NCBI RefSeq assembly: GCF_021602585.1
Contig: NZ_BQIP01000014.1
Span: 1-64,000, forward strand
From: Pseudomonas faucium
GTDB taxonomy: Bacteria; Pseudomonadota; Gammaproteobacteria; Pseudomonadales; Pseudomonadaceae
Direction: 5' to 3'
Length of the DNA: 64,000 nucleotides
Positions 9,407 through 21,609 of this stretch are shown here, piece after piece. Each line of letters starts with the position of its first letter. Within the stretch, counting starts at the first letter, position 1. Position numbers and translations under genes: made by a program. The notes below the pieces were generated by a model that worked only from the letters and a program-made list of their open reading frames with translations, had not been told where the DNA came from and did no database searches.

Positions 9407-9841
9407 ATGAAACTCAATGATCTGAGTCCAGCGCCGGGTTCCCGTCGCGAAAAGCATCGTCCGGGTCGTGGTATCGGTAGCGGTCTGGGTAAGACCGGCG
9501 GCCGTGGCCACAAAGGTCAGACCTCCCGTTCGGGTGGTTCGATCGCTCCGGGCTTCGAAGGCGGTCAACAGCCGCTGCACCGTCGCCTGCCGAAGTTCGG
9601 CTTCGTTTCCCTGAAAGCCATGGACCGCGCAGAAGTGCGTCTGTCCGAGCTGGCCAAAGTGGAAGGCGACGTGATCTCCGTGCAATCCTTGAAGGATGCC
9701 AACGTGATCAACCAGAACGTACAGCGTGTGAAAATCATGCTGTCTGGCGAAGTCACTCGCGCAGTCACCATCAAGGGCATCGCAGCCACCAAGGGTGCGC
9801 GTGCGGCTATCGAAGCAGCTGGCGGCAAGTTCGAGGAATAA
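9407..9841 (+). CDS. rplO: 50S ribosomal protein L15
   Basis: A 144-residue protein starting [22 protein letters not shown], with the glycine/arginine-rich N-terminal extension ([21 protein letters not shown]) and the C-terminal [26 protein letters not shown]15 is a late-stage assembly protein that threads into 23S rRNA. The stop TAA and the secY ATG are directly abutted (TAAATG). Confidence 0.98.
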   Translation: MKLNDLSPAPGSRREKHRPGRGIGSGLGKTGGRGHKGQTSRSGGSIAPGFEGGQQPLHRRLPKFGFVSLKAMDRAEVRLSELAKVEGDVISVQSLKDANVINQNVQRVKIMLSGEVTRAVTIKGIAATKGARAAIEAAGGKFEE

Positions 9842-11173
9842 ATGGCTAAGCAAGGTGCTCTCTCTTCGCTCGGTAAGGGCGGGATGTCGGAACTCTGGGC
9901 TCGTCTGCGCTTTCTGTTCATGGCGATCATCGTCTATCGGATAGGTGCGCATATCCCGGTTCCCGGCATCAATCCGGACCGTCTGGCGGATCTGTTTCGG
10001 CAGAATGAGGGGACCATTCTTAGCTTGTTCAACATGTTTTCCGGTGGCGCGCTCGAGCGCATGAGCATCTTTGCACTGGGGATCATGCCGTACATCTCGG
10101 CATCGATCATCATGCAGCTGATGACGGCGGTCAGCCCGCAACTGGAGCAGTTGAAGAAGGAAGGTGAAGCTGGCCGTCGCAAGATCAGCCAGTACACCCG
10201 CTACGGCACCGTTATCCTGGCACTGGTTCAAGCCATTGGCATGTCCATTGGCTTGGCCAACCAGGGCGTGGCGTTTTCTGCGGGCCTGGGCTTCCATGTC
10301 GTTGCCGTCTCCACGTTCGTGGCAGGCGCGATGTTCATGATGTGGCTGGGCGAGCAGATCACCGAGCGCGGTGTGGGCAACGGTATCTCGATGTTGATCT
10401 TCGCAGGTATCGTTGCCGGTCTTCCGAGAGCAATCGGGCAGTCTTTCGAGTCTGCACGCACAGGCGATATCAATATTTTCGCCCTGGTCGCAATCGGTTT
10501 GCTGGCAGTAGCGATCATCGGTTTCGTGGTGTTCATTGAGCGTGGTCAGCGTCGTATCGCCGTTCACTACGCCAAGCGTCAGCAGGGCCGCAAGGTCTTC
10601 GCTGCGCAGACCAGCCACTTGCCGCTGAAGGTGAACATGGCGGGGGTTATCCCGGCCATTTTCGCGAGCAGCATCTTGCTGTTCCCGGCTTCGCTGGGTG
10701 CCTGGTTCGGTCAGTCCGAAGGTATGGGCTGGCTGCAGGACATCTCGCAGTCGATCGCTCCTGGTCAGCCGTTGAACATTCTGCTGTTTAGTGCAGGGAT
10801 CATTTTCTTCTGCTTCTTCTACACAGCGCTGATGTTCAACCCGAAAGACGTAGCGGAAAACCTGAAGAAGTCCGGTGCCTTTATTCCGGGTATCCGTCCT
10901 GGTGAGCAGTCGGCGCGCTACATTGATGGCGTTCTGACCCGTTTGACCATGTTCGGTGCTCTTTACATGATGGCCGTCTGCCTTCTGCCCCAGTTCCTGG
11001 TGGTGGCAGCAAATGTGCCGTTCTACCTTGGCGGGACCTCGTTGCTGATTGTGGTAGTGGTTGTGATGGACTTCATGTCCCAAGTACAATCGCACCTCGT
11101 TTCGCACCAGTACGAATCCCTGATGAAGAAAGCCAACCTGAAAGGCTACGGTGGCAGCGGTCTGCTGCGCTGA
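9842..11173 (+). CDS. secY: Protein translocase subunit SecY
   Basis: A 443-residue integral membrane protein with ten predicted transmembrane segments, the usual SecY length. It forms the channel of the Sec translocon with SecE and SecG. Visible hallmarks are the N-terminal [15 protein letters not shown] loop, the plug-region residues after [33 protein letters not shown], and the cytoplasmic loop [13 protein letters not shown] where SecA and ribosomes bind. As in most proteobacteria it follows rplO in the spc operon, coupling membrane-protein export capacity to ribosome synthesis. Confidence 0.98.
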
Positions 11174-11201
11174 TACGCCCCTAAGGTTCGAGGAGTCGGT
11201 A

Positions 11202-11318
11202 ATGAAAGTTCGTGCATCGGTGAAAAAGCTGTGCCGTAACTGCAAGATCATCCGTCGCGAAGGCGTCGTACGAGTGATCTGCAGCGCGGAACCGCGTCAC
11301 AAACAGCGCCAAGGCTGA
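11202..11318 (+). CDS. rpmJ: 50S ribosomal protein L36 (zinc-binding type)
   Basis: A 38-residue gene read from the sequence (ATG 11202, TGA 11316-11318): [20 protein letters not shown] at the start and [13 protein letters not shown] at the end. The zinc ribbon is complete (Cys11, Cys14, Cys27, His32), so this is the C+ form. Last gene of the spc block, with an AGGAG ribosome site upstream and a terminator-like hairpin 20 nt after its stop. Confidence 0.97.
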
Positions 11319-11337
11319 GTGTGATCTGCGCTTCAAA

Positions 11338-11363
11338 CCCAGCAGCTAGTGTGCTGCTGGGTT
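11338..11363 (+). terminator. Terminator/attenuator between spc and alpha operons
   Basis: A perfect 9-bp stem CCCAGCAGC / GCTGCTGGG with a 6-nt loop, followed only by TTGATTATT. The weak T-tract suggests partial read-through into the alpha operon. Confidence 0.65.
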
Positions 11364-11390
11364 GATTATTCGTTTCTACAGCGATATTAT
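11362..11390 (+). promoter_or_regulatory. Promoter of the alpha operon (rpsM-rplQ)
   Basis: TTGATT (11362-11367), a 17-bp spacer and TATTAT (11385-11390). The -35 begins immediately after the hairpin. The leader to the rpsM ATG is about 53 nt. Confidence 0.7.
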
Positions 11391-11449
11391 CTCGCGCCCT
11401 ATTTCTTGGCTTCCGGGGCGTAGGTAGCTGTCAATTGGAGTCCCACTGA

Positions 11450-11806
11450 ATGGCCCGTATTGCAGGCGTCAACATTCCAGATAACAAGCATACTGTTATC
11501 TCGCTGACCTACATCTATGGTGTCGGTCGCACAACTGCACAGAAGATTTGTGCAGACGCTGGTGTCAACCCAGCCGCAAAGATCAAGGATCTGAGCGACG
11601 AGCAAATCGAAACCCTGCGTGGCGAAGTCGCGAAGTTCACCACTGAAGGTGACCTGCGTCGTGACATCAACATGAAGATCAAGCGCTTGATGGACCTGGG
11701 TTGCTACCGCGGCCTGCGCCATCGTAAAGGTCTGCCGGTTCGCGGTCAGCGCACCAAGACCAACGCACGCACCCGTAAGGGCCCGCGTAAGCCGATCCGC
11801 AAGTAA
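11450..11806 (+). CDS. rpsM: 30S ribosomal protein S13
   Basis: A 118-residue protein with the S13 start [26 protein letters not shown] and the conserved basic tail [26 protein letters not shown]13 lies in the head, contacts the P-site tRNA and forms bridges with L5. First gene of the alpha operon; TTGGAGT serves as the ribosome site. Confidence 0.98.
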
Positions 11807-11824
11807 TCGCCCAGGAATATAGAC

Positions 11825-12214
11825 ATGGCAAAACCTGCTGCTCGTCCTCGTAAGAAAGTCAAAAAGACAGTGGTTGATGGCATCGCCCACATCCACGCTT
11901 CTTTCAACAACACCATCGTGACCATCACCGACCGTCAGGGCAATGCTTTGTCCTGGGCGACCTCCGGTGGTTCGGGTTTCCGTGGTTCGCGCAAATCCAC
12001 CCCGTTCGCAGCCCAGATCGCTGCTGAGCGTGCTGGTCAAGCTGCGCTGGAATACGGTCTGAAGAACCTCGACGTTAACGTCAAGGGTCCAGGTCCAGGT
12101 CGTGAGTCCGCCGTTCGTGCACTGAACAGCTGTGGCTACAAGATCGCCAGCATCACCGACGTGACGCCAATCCCGCACAACGGGTGCCGTCCGCCGAAGA
12201 AGCGCCGCGTGTAA
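11825..12214 (+). CDS. rpsK: 30S ribosomal protein S11
   Basis: A 129-residue S11 with an N-terminal basic extension, the [36 protein letters not shown] core and the C-terminal [15 protein letters not shown] signature. S11 shapes the platform and the E-site mRNA path. The NG dipeptide in the tail is the site of isoaspartate formation in E. coli S11. Confidence 0.98.
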
Positions 12215-12229
12215 TCAGGAGACAGAAGA

Positions 12230-12850
12230 ATGGCACGTTACATTGGTCCAAAATGCAAACTGTCTCGTCGTGAAGGCACCGATCTGTTCCTGAAGAGCGG
12301 CGTTCGCGCTCTGGAATCGAAGTGCAACATCGAAGCAGCCCCAGGTATCCACGGCCAGCGCCGTGGCCGTCAGTCCGACTACGGTACCCAGCTGCGCGAG
12401 AAACAAAAAGTCCGTCGTATCTACGGTGTTCTGGAGCGTCAGTTCCGCGGTTACTACCAAGCTGCTGCCTCGAAAAAAGGCGCAACCGGTGAGAACCTGC
12501 TGCAACTGCTCGAGTGCCGTCTGGATAACGTCGTTTACCGTATGGGCTTCGGCTCGACTCGTTCCGAGTCCCGTCAGCTGGTTTCGCACAAAGCGATCAG
12601 CGTCAACGGTAAGACTGTAAACATTCCATCCTACCAAGTTCGTCCGGGTGACGTGGTCGCGGTTCGCGAGAAGTCGTCGAACCAGCTGCGCATTGTTCAA
12701 GCCCTTGAACTGTGCGCCCAGCGTGGCCGCGTTGAGTGGGTAGACGTAGATGCTGCTAAAAAGTCGGGCGTTTTCAAGAACGTTCCTGCTCGCGGCGACC
12801 TGTCTGCCGACATCAACGAAAACCTGATTGTCGAGCTCTACTCCAAGTAA
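12230..12850 (+). CDS. rpsD: 30S ribosomal protein S4
   Basis: 206 residues starting [19 protein letters not shown]. The C-terminal S4 RNA-binding domain ([38 protein letters not shown]) spans about residues 94-155. S4 initiates small-subunit assembly, and in E. coli represses the alpha operon by binding a pseudoknot at rpsM; no such pseudoknot was identified here. The N-terminal zinc cysteines of some S4 proteins are not present as CxxC pairs. Confidence 0.98.
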   Translation: MARYIGPKCKLSRREGTDLFLKSGVRALESKCNIEAAPGIHGQRRGRQSDYGTQLREKQKVRRIYGVLERQFRGYYQAAASKKGATGENLLQLLECRLDNVVYRMGFGSTRSESRQLVSHKAISVNGKTVNIPSYQVRPGDVVAVREKSSNQLRIVQALELCAQRGRVEWVDVDAAKKSGVFKNVPARGDLSADINENLIVELYSK

Positions 12851-12872
12851 GGGCTAGAAAATAGGTGCATCC

Positions 12873-13874
12873 ATGCAGATTTCGGTAAATGAGTTCCTGA
12901 CTCCCCGCCACATTGATGTGCAGGTAGTCAGTCCGACCCGCGCCAAGATTACGCTCGAGCCTCTCGAGCGTGGTTTCGGCCATACCCTGGGCAACGCGCT
13001 GCGCCGCATCCTGTTGTCCTCCATGCCTGGCTGTGCAGTAGTCGAGGCCGAGATCGATGGCGTACTCCATGAGTACTCCGCGATCGAAGGTGTACAGGAA
13101 GACGTCATTGAAATCCTGTTGAACCTGAAAGGCCTGGCTATCAAGCTGCACGGTCGTGACGAAGTTACGCTGACCTTGTCGAAAAAGGGTTCGGGGGTGG
13201 TTACCGCTGCCGATATTCAGCTGGATCACGATGTCGAGATCGTCAACCCCGATCACGTAATCGCGAACCTGGCGTCGAATGGCGCCCTGAACATGAAGCT
13301 CACTGTAGCTCGTGGTCGCGGTTACGAGCCGGCCGACTCCCGTCAAACCGACGAAGACGAAAGCCGTAGCATTGGCCGTCTGCAGTTGGACGCTTCGTTC
13401 AGCCCGGTGCGTCGTATCGCCTATGTGGTCGAAAACGCCCGTGTTGAACAGCGTACCAACTTGGACAAGCTGGTCATTGATCTGGAAACCAACGGCACCC
13501 TGGATCCTGAAGAGGCTATCCGCCGCGCTGCGACCATCCTGCAACAGCAGCTGGCCGCGTTCGTCGACCTCAAAGGTGACAGCGAGCCTGTCGTAGTCGA
13601 GCAGGAAGACGAGATCGATCCGATCCTGCTGCGTCCGGTTGACGACCTGGAACTGACTGTACGTTCGGCCAACTGCCTCAAGGCGGAGAACATCTACTAC
13701 ATCGGCGACCTGATTCAGCGTACCGAAGTAGAGCTGTTGAAGACTCCTAACCTGGGCAAGAAGTCCCTGACTGAAATCAAGGACGTCCTGGCCTCTCGTG
13801 GTCTGTCTCTCGGCATGCGCCTCGACAACTGGCCGCCTGCAAGTCTTAAGAAAGACGACAAGGCGACCGCCTGA
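12873..13874 (+). CDS. rpoA: RNA polymerase subunit alpha
   Basis: A 333-residue protein. The N-terminal dimerisation and assembly domain includes [26 protein letters not shown] and residues to about 235. A flexible linker follows, then the C-terminal domain ([57 protein letters not shown]) that binds UP elements and activators. Located between rpsD and rplQ as in nearly all bacteria, so polymerase and ribosome synthesis are co-ordinated. Confidence 0.99.
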
Positions 13875-13916
13875 TCGTCGTAATCACCGAACGTAGTGTT
13901 TGGTAAGGAATGAATC

Positions 13917-14303
13917 ATGCGTCATCGTAAAAGTGGACGTCACCTGAGCCGTACCAGCTCTCACCGCAAGGCTATGTTCCAGAACATGGCAGTGTCGTTG
14001 ATCGAGCACGAGCTGATCAAAACCACCCTGCCGAAAGCCAAGGAACTGCGCCGCGTTGCCGAGCCGCTGATCACCCTGGCCAAGGAAGACAGCGTTGCTA
14101 ACCGTCGTCTGGCCTTCGACCGTACCCGTTCGAAGTCCGCTGTTGGCAAACTGTTCAACGACCTGGGCAAGCGTTACGCCACCCGTCAGGGCGGCTACCT
14201 GCGCATCCTGAAGTGCGGTTTCCGCGCTGGCGACAACGCGCCTATGGCGTACGTCGAGCTGGTTGATCGTCCGGTCGGCGGTGCTGTAGAAGCTGCTGAG
14301 TAA
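13917..14303 (+). CDS. rplQ: 50S ribosomal protein L17
   Basis: A 128-residue L17, starting [20 protein letters not shown], with the conserved [29 protein letters not shown] helix. It lies at the exit-tunnel side of the large subunit. Last gene of the alpha operon, behind an AAGGAA ribosome site and followed by a strong terminator. Confidence 0.98.
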   Translation: MRHRKSGRHLSRTSSHRKAMFQNMAVSLIEHELIKTTLPKAKELRRVAEPLITLAKEDSVANRRLAFDRTRSKSAVGKLFNDLGKRYATRQGGYLRILKCGFRAGDNAPMAYVELVDRPVGGAVEAAE

Positions 14304-14325
14304 GACGTTCTGTCTGCTACAAAGA

Positions 14326-14349
14326 ACCGGGCCTAGTGCCCGGTTTTTT
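14326..14349 (+). terminator. Rho-independent terminator of the alpha operon
   Basis: Stem ACCGGGC / GCCCGGT, 5-nt loop, then a run of six T residues. It closes the ribosomal gene block. Confidence 0.92.
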
Positions 14350-14361
14350 GTGCGCGTATGT

Positions 14362-14427
14362 ATTGTTTGTTTCTATTGATGCAAGTCAATCAATGAATTT
14401 GTTTGTGTAACCTTGCTCGACGATACT
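14362..14427 (+). promoter_or_regulatory. katA promoter with possible OxyR site
   Basis: TTGTTT (14399-14404), 17 bp, GATACT (14422-14427). Immediately upstream, four tetrads spaced by 7 bp (ATTG, CTAT, AGTC, GAAT at 14362-14398) partly match the OxyR pattern ATAG-n7-CTAT-n7-ATAG-n7-CTAT. The left half is good (7 of 8) and the right half poor. The position abutting the -35 fits an activator. Peroxide control of katA by OxyR is known in pseudomonads; the site itself is an inference. Confidence 0.5.
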
Positions 14428-14474
14428 CCTCTTCAAGCCGATAGCCGGCACCTGAAGACCGATAAGGAGAGCCC

Positions 14475-15914
14475 ATGAGCAAGATACTCACCACCGCCAG
14501 CGGTGCACCTGTAGCTGACAACCAGAACTCCCGTTCCGCCGGCCCTCGCGGCCCGCTGCTGCTCGACGACTTTCACCTGATCGAGAAACTCGCGCACTTC
14601 AACCGCGAGAACATCCCCGAGCGCCGTGTGCACGCCAAGGGTTCAGGTGCCTACGGAAGCTTCACCGTCACCCGCGACATTAGCGAATACACGAGCGCCA
14701 AGCTGTTCGAGCAGATTGGCAAGCAGACCGAAACCTTCCTGCGCTTCTCCACCGTGGGTGGCGAACGCGGTTCGGCAGACACCGAGCGCGACCCGCGCGG
14801 CTTCGCCGTGAAGTTCTACACCGAGGAAGGCAACTGGGACATCGTTGGCAACAACACTCCAGTGTTCTTCATCCGTGACCCGCTCAAATTCCCTGACTTT
14901 ATCCACACCCAGAAGCGTCACCCGCAAAGCAACCTGAAAAATGCCCAGATGATGTGGGACTTCTGGTCGCACTCCCCCGAGGCGCTGCACCAGGTCACCA
15001 TCCTGTTCTCTGATCGGGGTATTCCGGATGGCTACCGCCACATGCACGGCTTTGGCAGCCACACCTACAGCCTGATCAACGCACAGGGCGAACGCACCTG
15101 GGTCAAGTGGCACTTCAAGACCCAGCAAGGCATCAAGAACCTGGCTCCGGCCGAGGCTGCGCGCCTGGCAGGTACTGACCCGGACTACGCTCAGCGCGAC
15201 CTGTTCGAAGCCATCGAGCGCGGTGACTTCCCGCGCTGGACCGTGTGCATCCAGGTCATGAGCGAAGCCGAAGCGGCCAGCCGCAACGAGAACCCGTTCG
15301 ACGTGACCAAGACCTGGTCGCAGAAGGACTACCCGCTGATCGAAGTGGGTGTGCTGGAGCTCAACCGCAACCCGCTCAACTACTTCGCCGAAGTCGAGCA
15401 AGCTGCATTCGGCCCGAGCAACATGGTGCCCGGTGTCGGCCTGTCGCCTGACCGCATGCTGCAAGGCCGTGTATTCGCCTATGCCGATGCGCACCGCTAC
15501 CGCGTGGGTACCAACCACCAGCAACTGCCCGTCAACGCCCCGCGTTGCCCGGTCAACAGCTACCAGCGAGACGGTTCAATGGCGGCCGGCAGCTACGGCA
15601 GCGCGCCTAACTACGAGCCCAACAGCTTCGCCGATGCGCCGAAGCAGTCGCCGCGCCACGCCGAGCCCGCCTTGGCGCTCAACGGTTCGGCCGACCGCTA
15701 CGACCACCGCGAGGATGATGACTACTACAGCCATGCCGGCGCACTGTTCCGCCTGATGAGCGATGAGCAGAAAGCACTGTTGATCAGCAACATCGCAGGC
15801 ACCATGGCCGGCGTCAGCGAAGATGTGATCCAGCGGCAGCTGCAGTACTTCTTCATGGCCGACCCGGCCTATGGCGAAGGCATCGCCAAGGCGTTGGGGT
15901 TGAATCTCGCCTAA
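14475..15914 (+). CDS. katA: Catalase (small-subunit, haem b, KatA type)
   Basis: A 479-residue monofunctional catalase converting hydrogen peroxide to water and oxygen. The N-terminal [14 protein letters not shown] segment contains the catalytic His53. The distal Asn lies in [17 protein letters not shown], and the proximal haem ligand is Tyr336 in [12 protein letters not shown]. The length matches the roughly 480-residue small-subunit clade. No signal peptide is seen, so it is probably cytoplasmic. AAGGAGA is the ribosome site. It stands alone between two terminators; the downstream ferritin gene fits a joint role in avoiding Fenton chemistry. Confidence 0.97.
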   Translation: MSKILTTASGAPVADNQNSRSAGPRGPLLLDDFHLIEKLAHFNRENIPERRVHAKGSGAYGSFTVTRDISEYTSAKLFEQIGKQTETFLRFSTVGGERGSADTERDPRGFAVKFYTEEGNWDIVGNNTPVFFIRDPLKFPDFIHTQKRHPQSNLKNAQMMWDFWSHSPEALHQVTILFSDRGIPDGYRHMHGFGSHTYSLINAQGERTWVKWHFKTQQGIKNLAPAEAARLAGTDPDYAQRDLFEAIERGDFPRWTVCIQVMSEAEAASRNENPFDVTKTWSQKDYPLIEVGVLELNRNPLNYFAEVEQAAFGPSNMVPGVGLSPDRMLQGRVFAYADAHRYRVGTNHQQLPVNAPRCPVNSYQRDGSMAAGSYGSAPNYEPNSFADAPKQSPRHAEPALALNGSADRYDHREDDDYYSHAGALFRLMSDEQKALLISNIAGTMAGVSEDVIQRQLQYFFMADPAYGEGIAKALGLNLA

Positions 15915-15932
15915 GTCGAAGTGATAAGAAGA

Positions 15933-15957
15933 ACCGCCCTCATTTGGGCGGTTTTTC
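15933..15957 (+). terminator. Rho-independent terminator after katA
   Basis: Stem AACCGCCC / GGGCGGTT with a 6-nt loop, then TTTTT-type tail. Confidence 0.9.
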
Positions 15958-16078
15958 AATGAATATCACTACTGTTTAACCGATTTTTTGCTTCTAATTG
16001 CGCGTTTTTCAGTGACCGCGACGAAAACCTGGTTCACACTATGCGGTATTGAAGTTATTCACAGGGAGAAGCAGGGCG

Positions 16079-16543
16079 ATGCAAGGTCACCCGGACGTAA
16101 TCAACTACCTCGTCACGTTGCTGAAGGGCGAACTGGCAGCACGCGACCAGTACTTCATTCACTCGCGCATGTATGAAGACTGGGGCCTGTCCAAGCTCTA
16201 CGAGCGTATCAACCACGAGATGGAAGAAGAGACGCAGCACGCCGATGCACTGATGCGCCGTATCCTGATGCTCGAAGGCACCCCGGACATGCGTGCAGAT
16301 GACCTCGAAGTGGGCAGCACCGTACCGGAAATGATCGAGGCCGACCTCAAGCTCGAGTACAAGGTACGCGCCGCGCTGTGCAAAGGCATCGAACTGTGCG
16401 AACTGCACAAGGACTACATCAGCCGCGACATCCTGCGCGCGCAATTGGCCGATACCGAAGAAGATCACACCTACTGGCTGGAAAAGCAGCAGGGCCTGAT
16501 CAAGGCCATCGGCCTGGAAAACTACCTGCAGTCGCAGATGTAA
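16079..16543 (+). CDS. ftnA: Ferritin-like iron storage protein (bfrA/ftnA type, lacks the haem-ligand Met)
   Basis: A 154-residue four-helix-bundle protein starting [25 protein letters not shown]. The ferroxidase ligands are visible: Glu18, Glu51, His54, Glu127 and His130. Residue 52, the Met that ligates the bridging haem in true bacterioferritins, is Thr ([10 protein letters not shown]). The family is usually annotated as bacterioferritin, but the P. aeruginosa orthologue next to katA is known as a ferritin (FtnA) that does not bind haem, and this sequence agrees. It would store iron in a 24-mer shell. ATG 16079 follows a GGGAGAAGCAGGG stretch; a 10-codon upstream extension has no family support. 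Confidence 0.93.
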   Translation: MQGHPDVINYLVTLLKGELAARDQYFIHSRMYEDWGLSKLYERINHEMEEETQHADALMRRILMLEGTPDMRADDLEVGSTVPEMIEADLKLEYKVRAALCKGIELCELHKDYISRDILRAQLADTEEDHTYWLEKQQGLIKAIGLENYLQSQM

Positions 16544-16562
16544 GTTATCCACACGCAATAAA

Positions 16563-16599
16563 AAAAGCCCCTGGCACCGTCGGTACCAGGGGCTTTTTT
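16563..16599. terminator. Bidirectional terminator between ftnA and uvrA
   Basis: Stem GCCCCTGG (16567-16574) / CCAGGGGC (16586-16593) with an inner ACCG/CGGT pairing, flanked by an A-run on the left and a T-run on the right, so it can serve both convergent genes. Confidence 0.9.
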
Positions 16600-16613
16600 T
16601 ATCCACAGGCCAA

Positions 16614-19448
<2,835 letters not shown>

Positions 19449-19479
19449 TGCGGCCTCGCTCGGCGGGCATAAACAAGGA

Positions 19480-19509
19480 AGTATACGGCGCGCTGCCAGT
19501 ACGCGGCAA
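19480..19509 (-). promoter_or_regulatory. Probable uvrA promoter
   Basis: On the minus strand, TTGCCG (19504-19509), an 18-bp spacer and TATACT (19480-19485), 32 nt from the GTG start. Confidence 0.45.
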
Positions 19510-19577
19510 AGCGTCGCGTAGATGCCGTCAAGCTGTCGGACTGATAGAATCGCCGCCGGTTCACACGAGGTTAATCC

Positions 19578-20972
19578 ATGCACGACACCCACAACGAGCG
19601 CATGAGTGGCAGCGAAACCCGCGCCGCTGGCGGCCTGGCCCTGGTCTTTGCCTTTCGTATGCTGGGCATGTTCATGGTCTTGCCGGTGCTGGCCACCTAC
19701 GGCATGGACCTGGCCGGCGCCAGCCCTGCACTGATCGGCCTGGCCATTGGCGCCTATGGCCTGACCCAGGCAGTATTGCAGATCCCGTTCGGGATGATTT
19801 CCGACCGCATCGGCCGTCGCCCGGTCATCTACCTGGGGCTGGTGATCTTTGCCCTGGGCAGCGTGCTGGCGGCCCAGGCCGATTCCATCTGGGGCGTGAT
19901 CGCCGGGCGTGTCCTGCAGGGCGCCGGGGCGATCTCCGCGGCAGTCATGGCACTGCTTTCCGACCTGACCCGCGAACAGCACCGAACCAAGGCCATGGCC
20001 ATGATCGGCATGAGCATCGGCCTGTCGTTCGCGGTGGCGATGGTGGTCGGCCCATTGCTGACGCGGGCATTCGGCTTGTCAGGATTGTTCCTTGCCACTG
20101 CAGGACTTGCCCTAGTCGGCATCGCCCTGATCGCCTTCGTCGTGCCCAACACGCACAGCACCCTGCAGCACCGCGAATCGGGCGTGGCGCGCCAGGCCCT
20201 AGGCCCGACCCTGCGCCACCCGGACCTTCTGCGCCTGGATGTGGGTATCTTCATCCTCCACGCCATCCTCATGGCCAGCTTCGTCGCGCTGCCACTGGCG
20301 TTCGTCGAGCGCGGCGGCCTGCCCAAGGAGCAGCACTGGTGGGTGTACCTGACCGCGCTGTTCATCTCATTTTTTGCAATGGTCCCCTTCATCATCTACG
20401 GCGAAAAAAAGCGCAAGATGAAACGTGTGTTGGCCGGTGCGGTCAGTGTGCTGCTACTGACGGAGATATACTTCTGGGAGTGGGCTGACGGTTTGCGCGG
20501 ACTGGTGATTGGCACCGTGGTATTCTTTACCGCATTCAACCTGCTGGAGGCATCGCTGCCTTCGCTGGTGAGCAAGGTGTCACCTGCCGGTGGCAAGGGC
20601 ACGGCGATGGGGGTGTACTCCACCAGCCAGTTCCTCGGCGCCGCGCTGGGCGGAATTCTCGGTGGCTGGTTGTTCCAGCATGGCGGGCTGAGCACCGTGT
20701 TCCTCGGTTGCGCGGTGTTGTGTGCCATCTGGTTGGTCGTGGCCTTGCGCATGAACGAGCCGCCGTATGTGACCAGCCTGCGCATGCCGCTGACGCCTGA
20801 AGCCGTCCGGGAAGCCGGGCTGGTCGAACGACTGATGGCTGTGCCGGGTGTGACCGACGCTGTGGTGGTGGCAGAAGAGGCCGCCATCTATATCAAACTG
20901 GATACGAAAATTTTGGACCGTGCGACCCTCGAGCGTCTGGTAAACCCAGCCTCTTCGGCGTGCGAAGCCTAG
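19578..20972 (+). CDS. MFS transporter of the YajR type with C-terminal YAM-like domain
   Basis: A 464-residue, 12-transmembrane-segment major facilitator protein. Motif A ([14 protein letters not shown]) follows TM2. After TM12 there is a cytoplasmic tail of about 65 residues (from [35 protein letters not shown]) with the beta-alpha-beta pattern of the ferredoxin-like YAM domain found in E. coli YajR. The family is annotated as a drug or sugar efflux antiporter but its substrate is unproven. ATG 19578 follows GAGGTT. It is divergent from uvrA and 9 nt before ssb, an arrangement conserved in pseudomonads. Confidence 0.85.
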   Translation: MHDTHNERMSGSETRAAGGLALVFAFRMLGMFMVLPVLATYGMDLAGASPALIGLAIGAYGLTQAVLQIPFGMISDRIGRRPVIYLGLVIFALGSVLAAQADSIWGVIAGRVLQGAGAISAAVMALLSDLTREQHRTKAMAMIGMSIGLSFAVAMVVGPLLTRAFGLSGLFLATAGLALVGIALIAFVVPNTHSTLQHRESGVARQALGPTLRHPDLLRLDVGIFILHAILMASFVALPLAFVERGGLPKEQHWWVYLTALFISFFAMVPFIIYGEKKRKMKRVLAGAVSVLLLTEIYFWEWADGLRGLVIGTVVFFTAFNLLEASLPSLVSKVSPAGGKGTAMGVYSTSQFLGAALGGILGGWLFQHGGLSTVFLGCAVLCAIWLVVALRMNEPPYVTSLRMPLTPEAVREAGLVERLMAVPGVTDAVVVAEEAAIYIKLDTKILDRATLERLVNPASSACEA

Positions 20973-20981
20973 GAGAACGTT

Positions 20982-21533
20982 ATGGCCCGTGGGGTTAACA
21001 AAGTCATTCTGGTCGGCACCTGTGGCCAGGATCCCGAAGTCCGCTACCTGCCCAACGGTAACGCCGTGACCAACCTGAGCCTGGCTACCAGCGAGCAGTG
21101 GACCGACAAGCAGTCGGGCCAGAAGGTCGAGCGTACCGAGTGGCACCGTGTGTCGATGTTCGGCAAGGTTGCCGAAATCGCCGGCGAATACCTGCGCAAG
21201 GGTTCGCAGGTGTACATCGAAGGCAAGCTGCAGACCCGCGAGTGGGAAAAAGACGGCATCAAGCGCTACACCACCGAAATCATCGTCGACATGCAGGGCA
21301 CCATGCAGCTGCTCGGCGGCCGTCCGCAGAACCAGCAAGGTGGCGGCGACCAGTACAACCAGGGTGGTGGCAACAACTACAACCAGGGTGGCCAGCAGCA
21401 ACAGTACAACCAGGCCCCTCAGCGCCAGCAGGCCCCGCGCCCGCAACAGGCCCAGCAGCGCCCAGCGCCGCAGCAGCCTGCGCCACAGCCGGCGGCTGAC
21501 TTCGACAGCTTCGATGACGACATTCCGTTCTGA
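20982..21533 (+). CDS. ssb: Single-stranded DNA-binding protein
   Basis: A 183-residue SSB. The OB-fold (about residues 5-110) begins [25 protein letters not shown] and includes [28 protein letters not shown]. It is followed by a low-complexity Gln/Gly/Asn/Pro linker and the acidic tip [11 protein letters not shown] that recruits repair and replication proteins. The AGGAGA ribosome site precedes the ATG. Divergent ssb and uvrA, here with an MFS gene between, is the usual proteobacterial neighbourhood. Confidence 0.97.
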   Translation: MARGVNKVILVGTCGQDPEVRYLPNGNAVTNLSLATSEQWTDKQSGQKVERTEWHRVSMFGKVAEIAGEYLRKGSQVYIEGKLQTREWEKDGIKRYTTEIIVDMQGTMQLLGGRPQNQQGGGDQYNQGGGNNYNQGGQQQQYNQAPQRQQAPRPQQAQQRPAPQQPAPQPAADFDSFDDDIPF

Positions 21534-21554
21534 TTCAGCGCGAAGCCTGTAGTA

Positions 21555-21588
21555 AAAAAGCCCAAGGCGATTGCCTTGGGCTTTTTTT
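21555..21588. terminator. Bidirectional terminator after ssb
   Basis: Stem AAAAAGCCCAAGGC (21555-21568) / GCCTTGGGCTTTTT (21573-21586), GATT loop. It separates the convergent ssb and MocR-type gene. Confidence 0.93.
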
Positions 21589-21609
21589 ATGGCGCAGGGC
21601 TAAGCCCTT

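Noticed and set aside
9137-11251. A 704-codon open frame on the minus strand across rpsE-secY
   Set aside because: It is the antisense of highly conserved ribosomal and secY genes, has no ribosome site and no family resemblance.
19449-19577. LexA box upstream of uvrA
   Set aside because: No CTG-n10-CAG palindrome with AT-rich centre was found in the gap.
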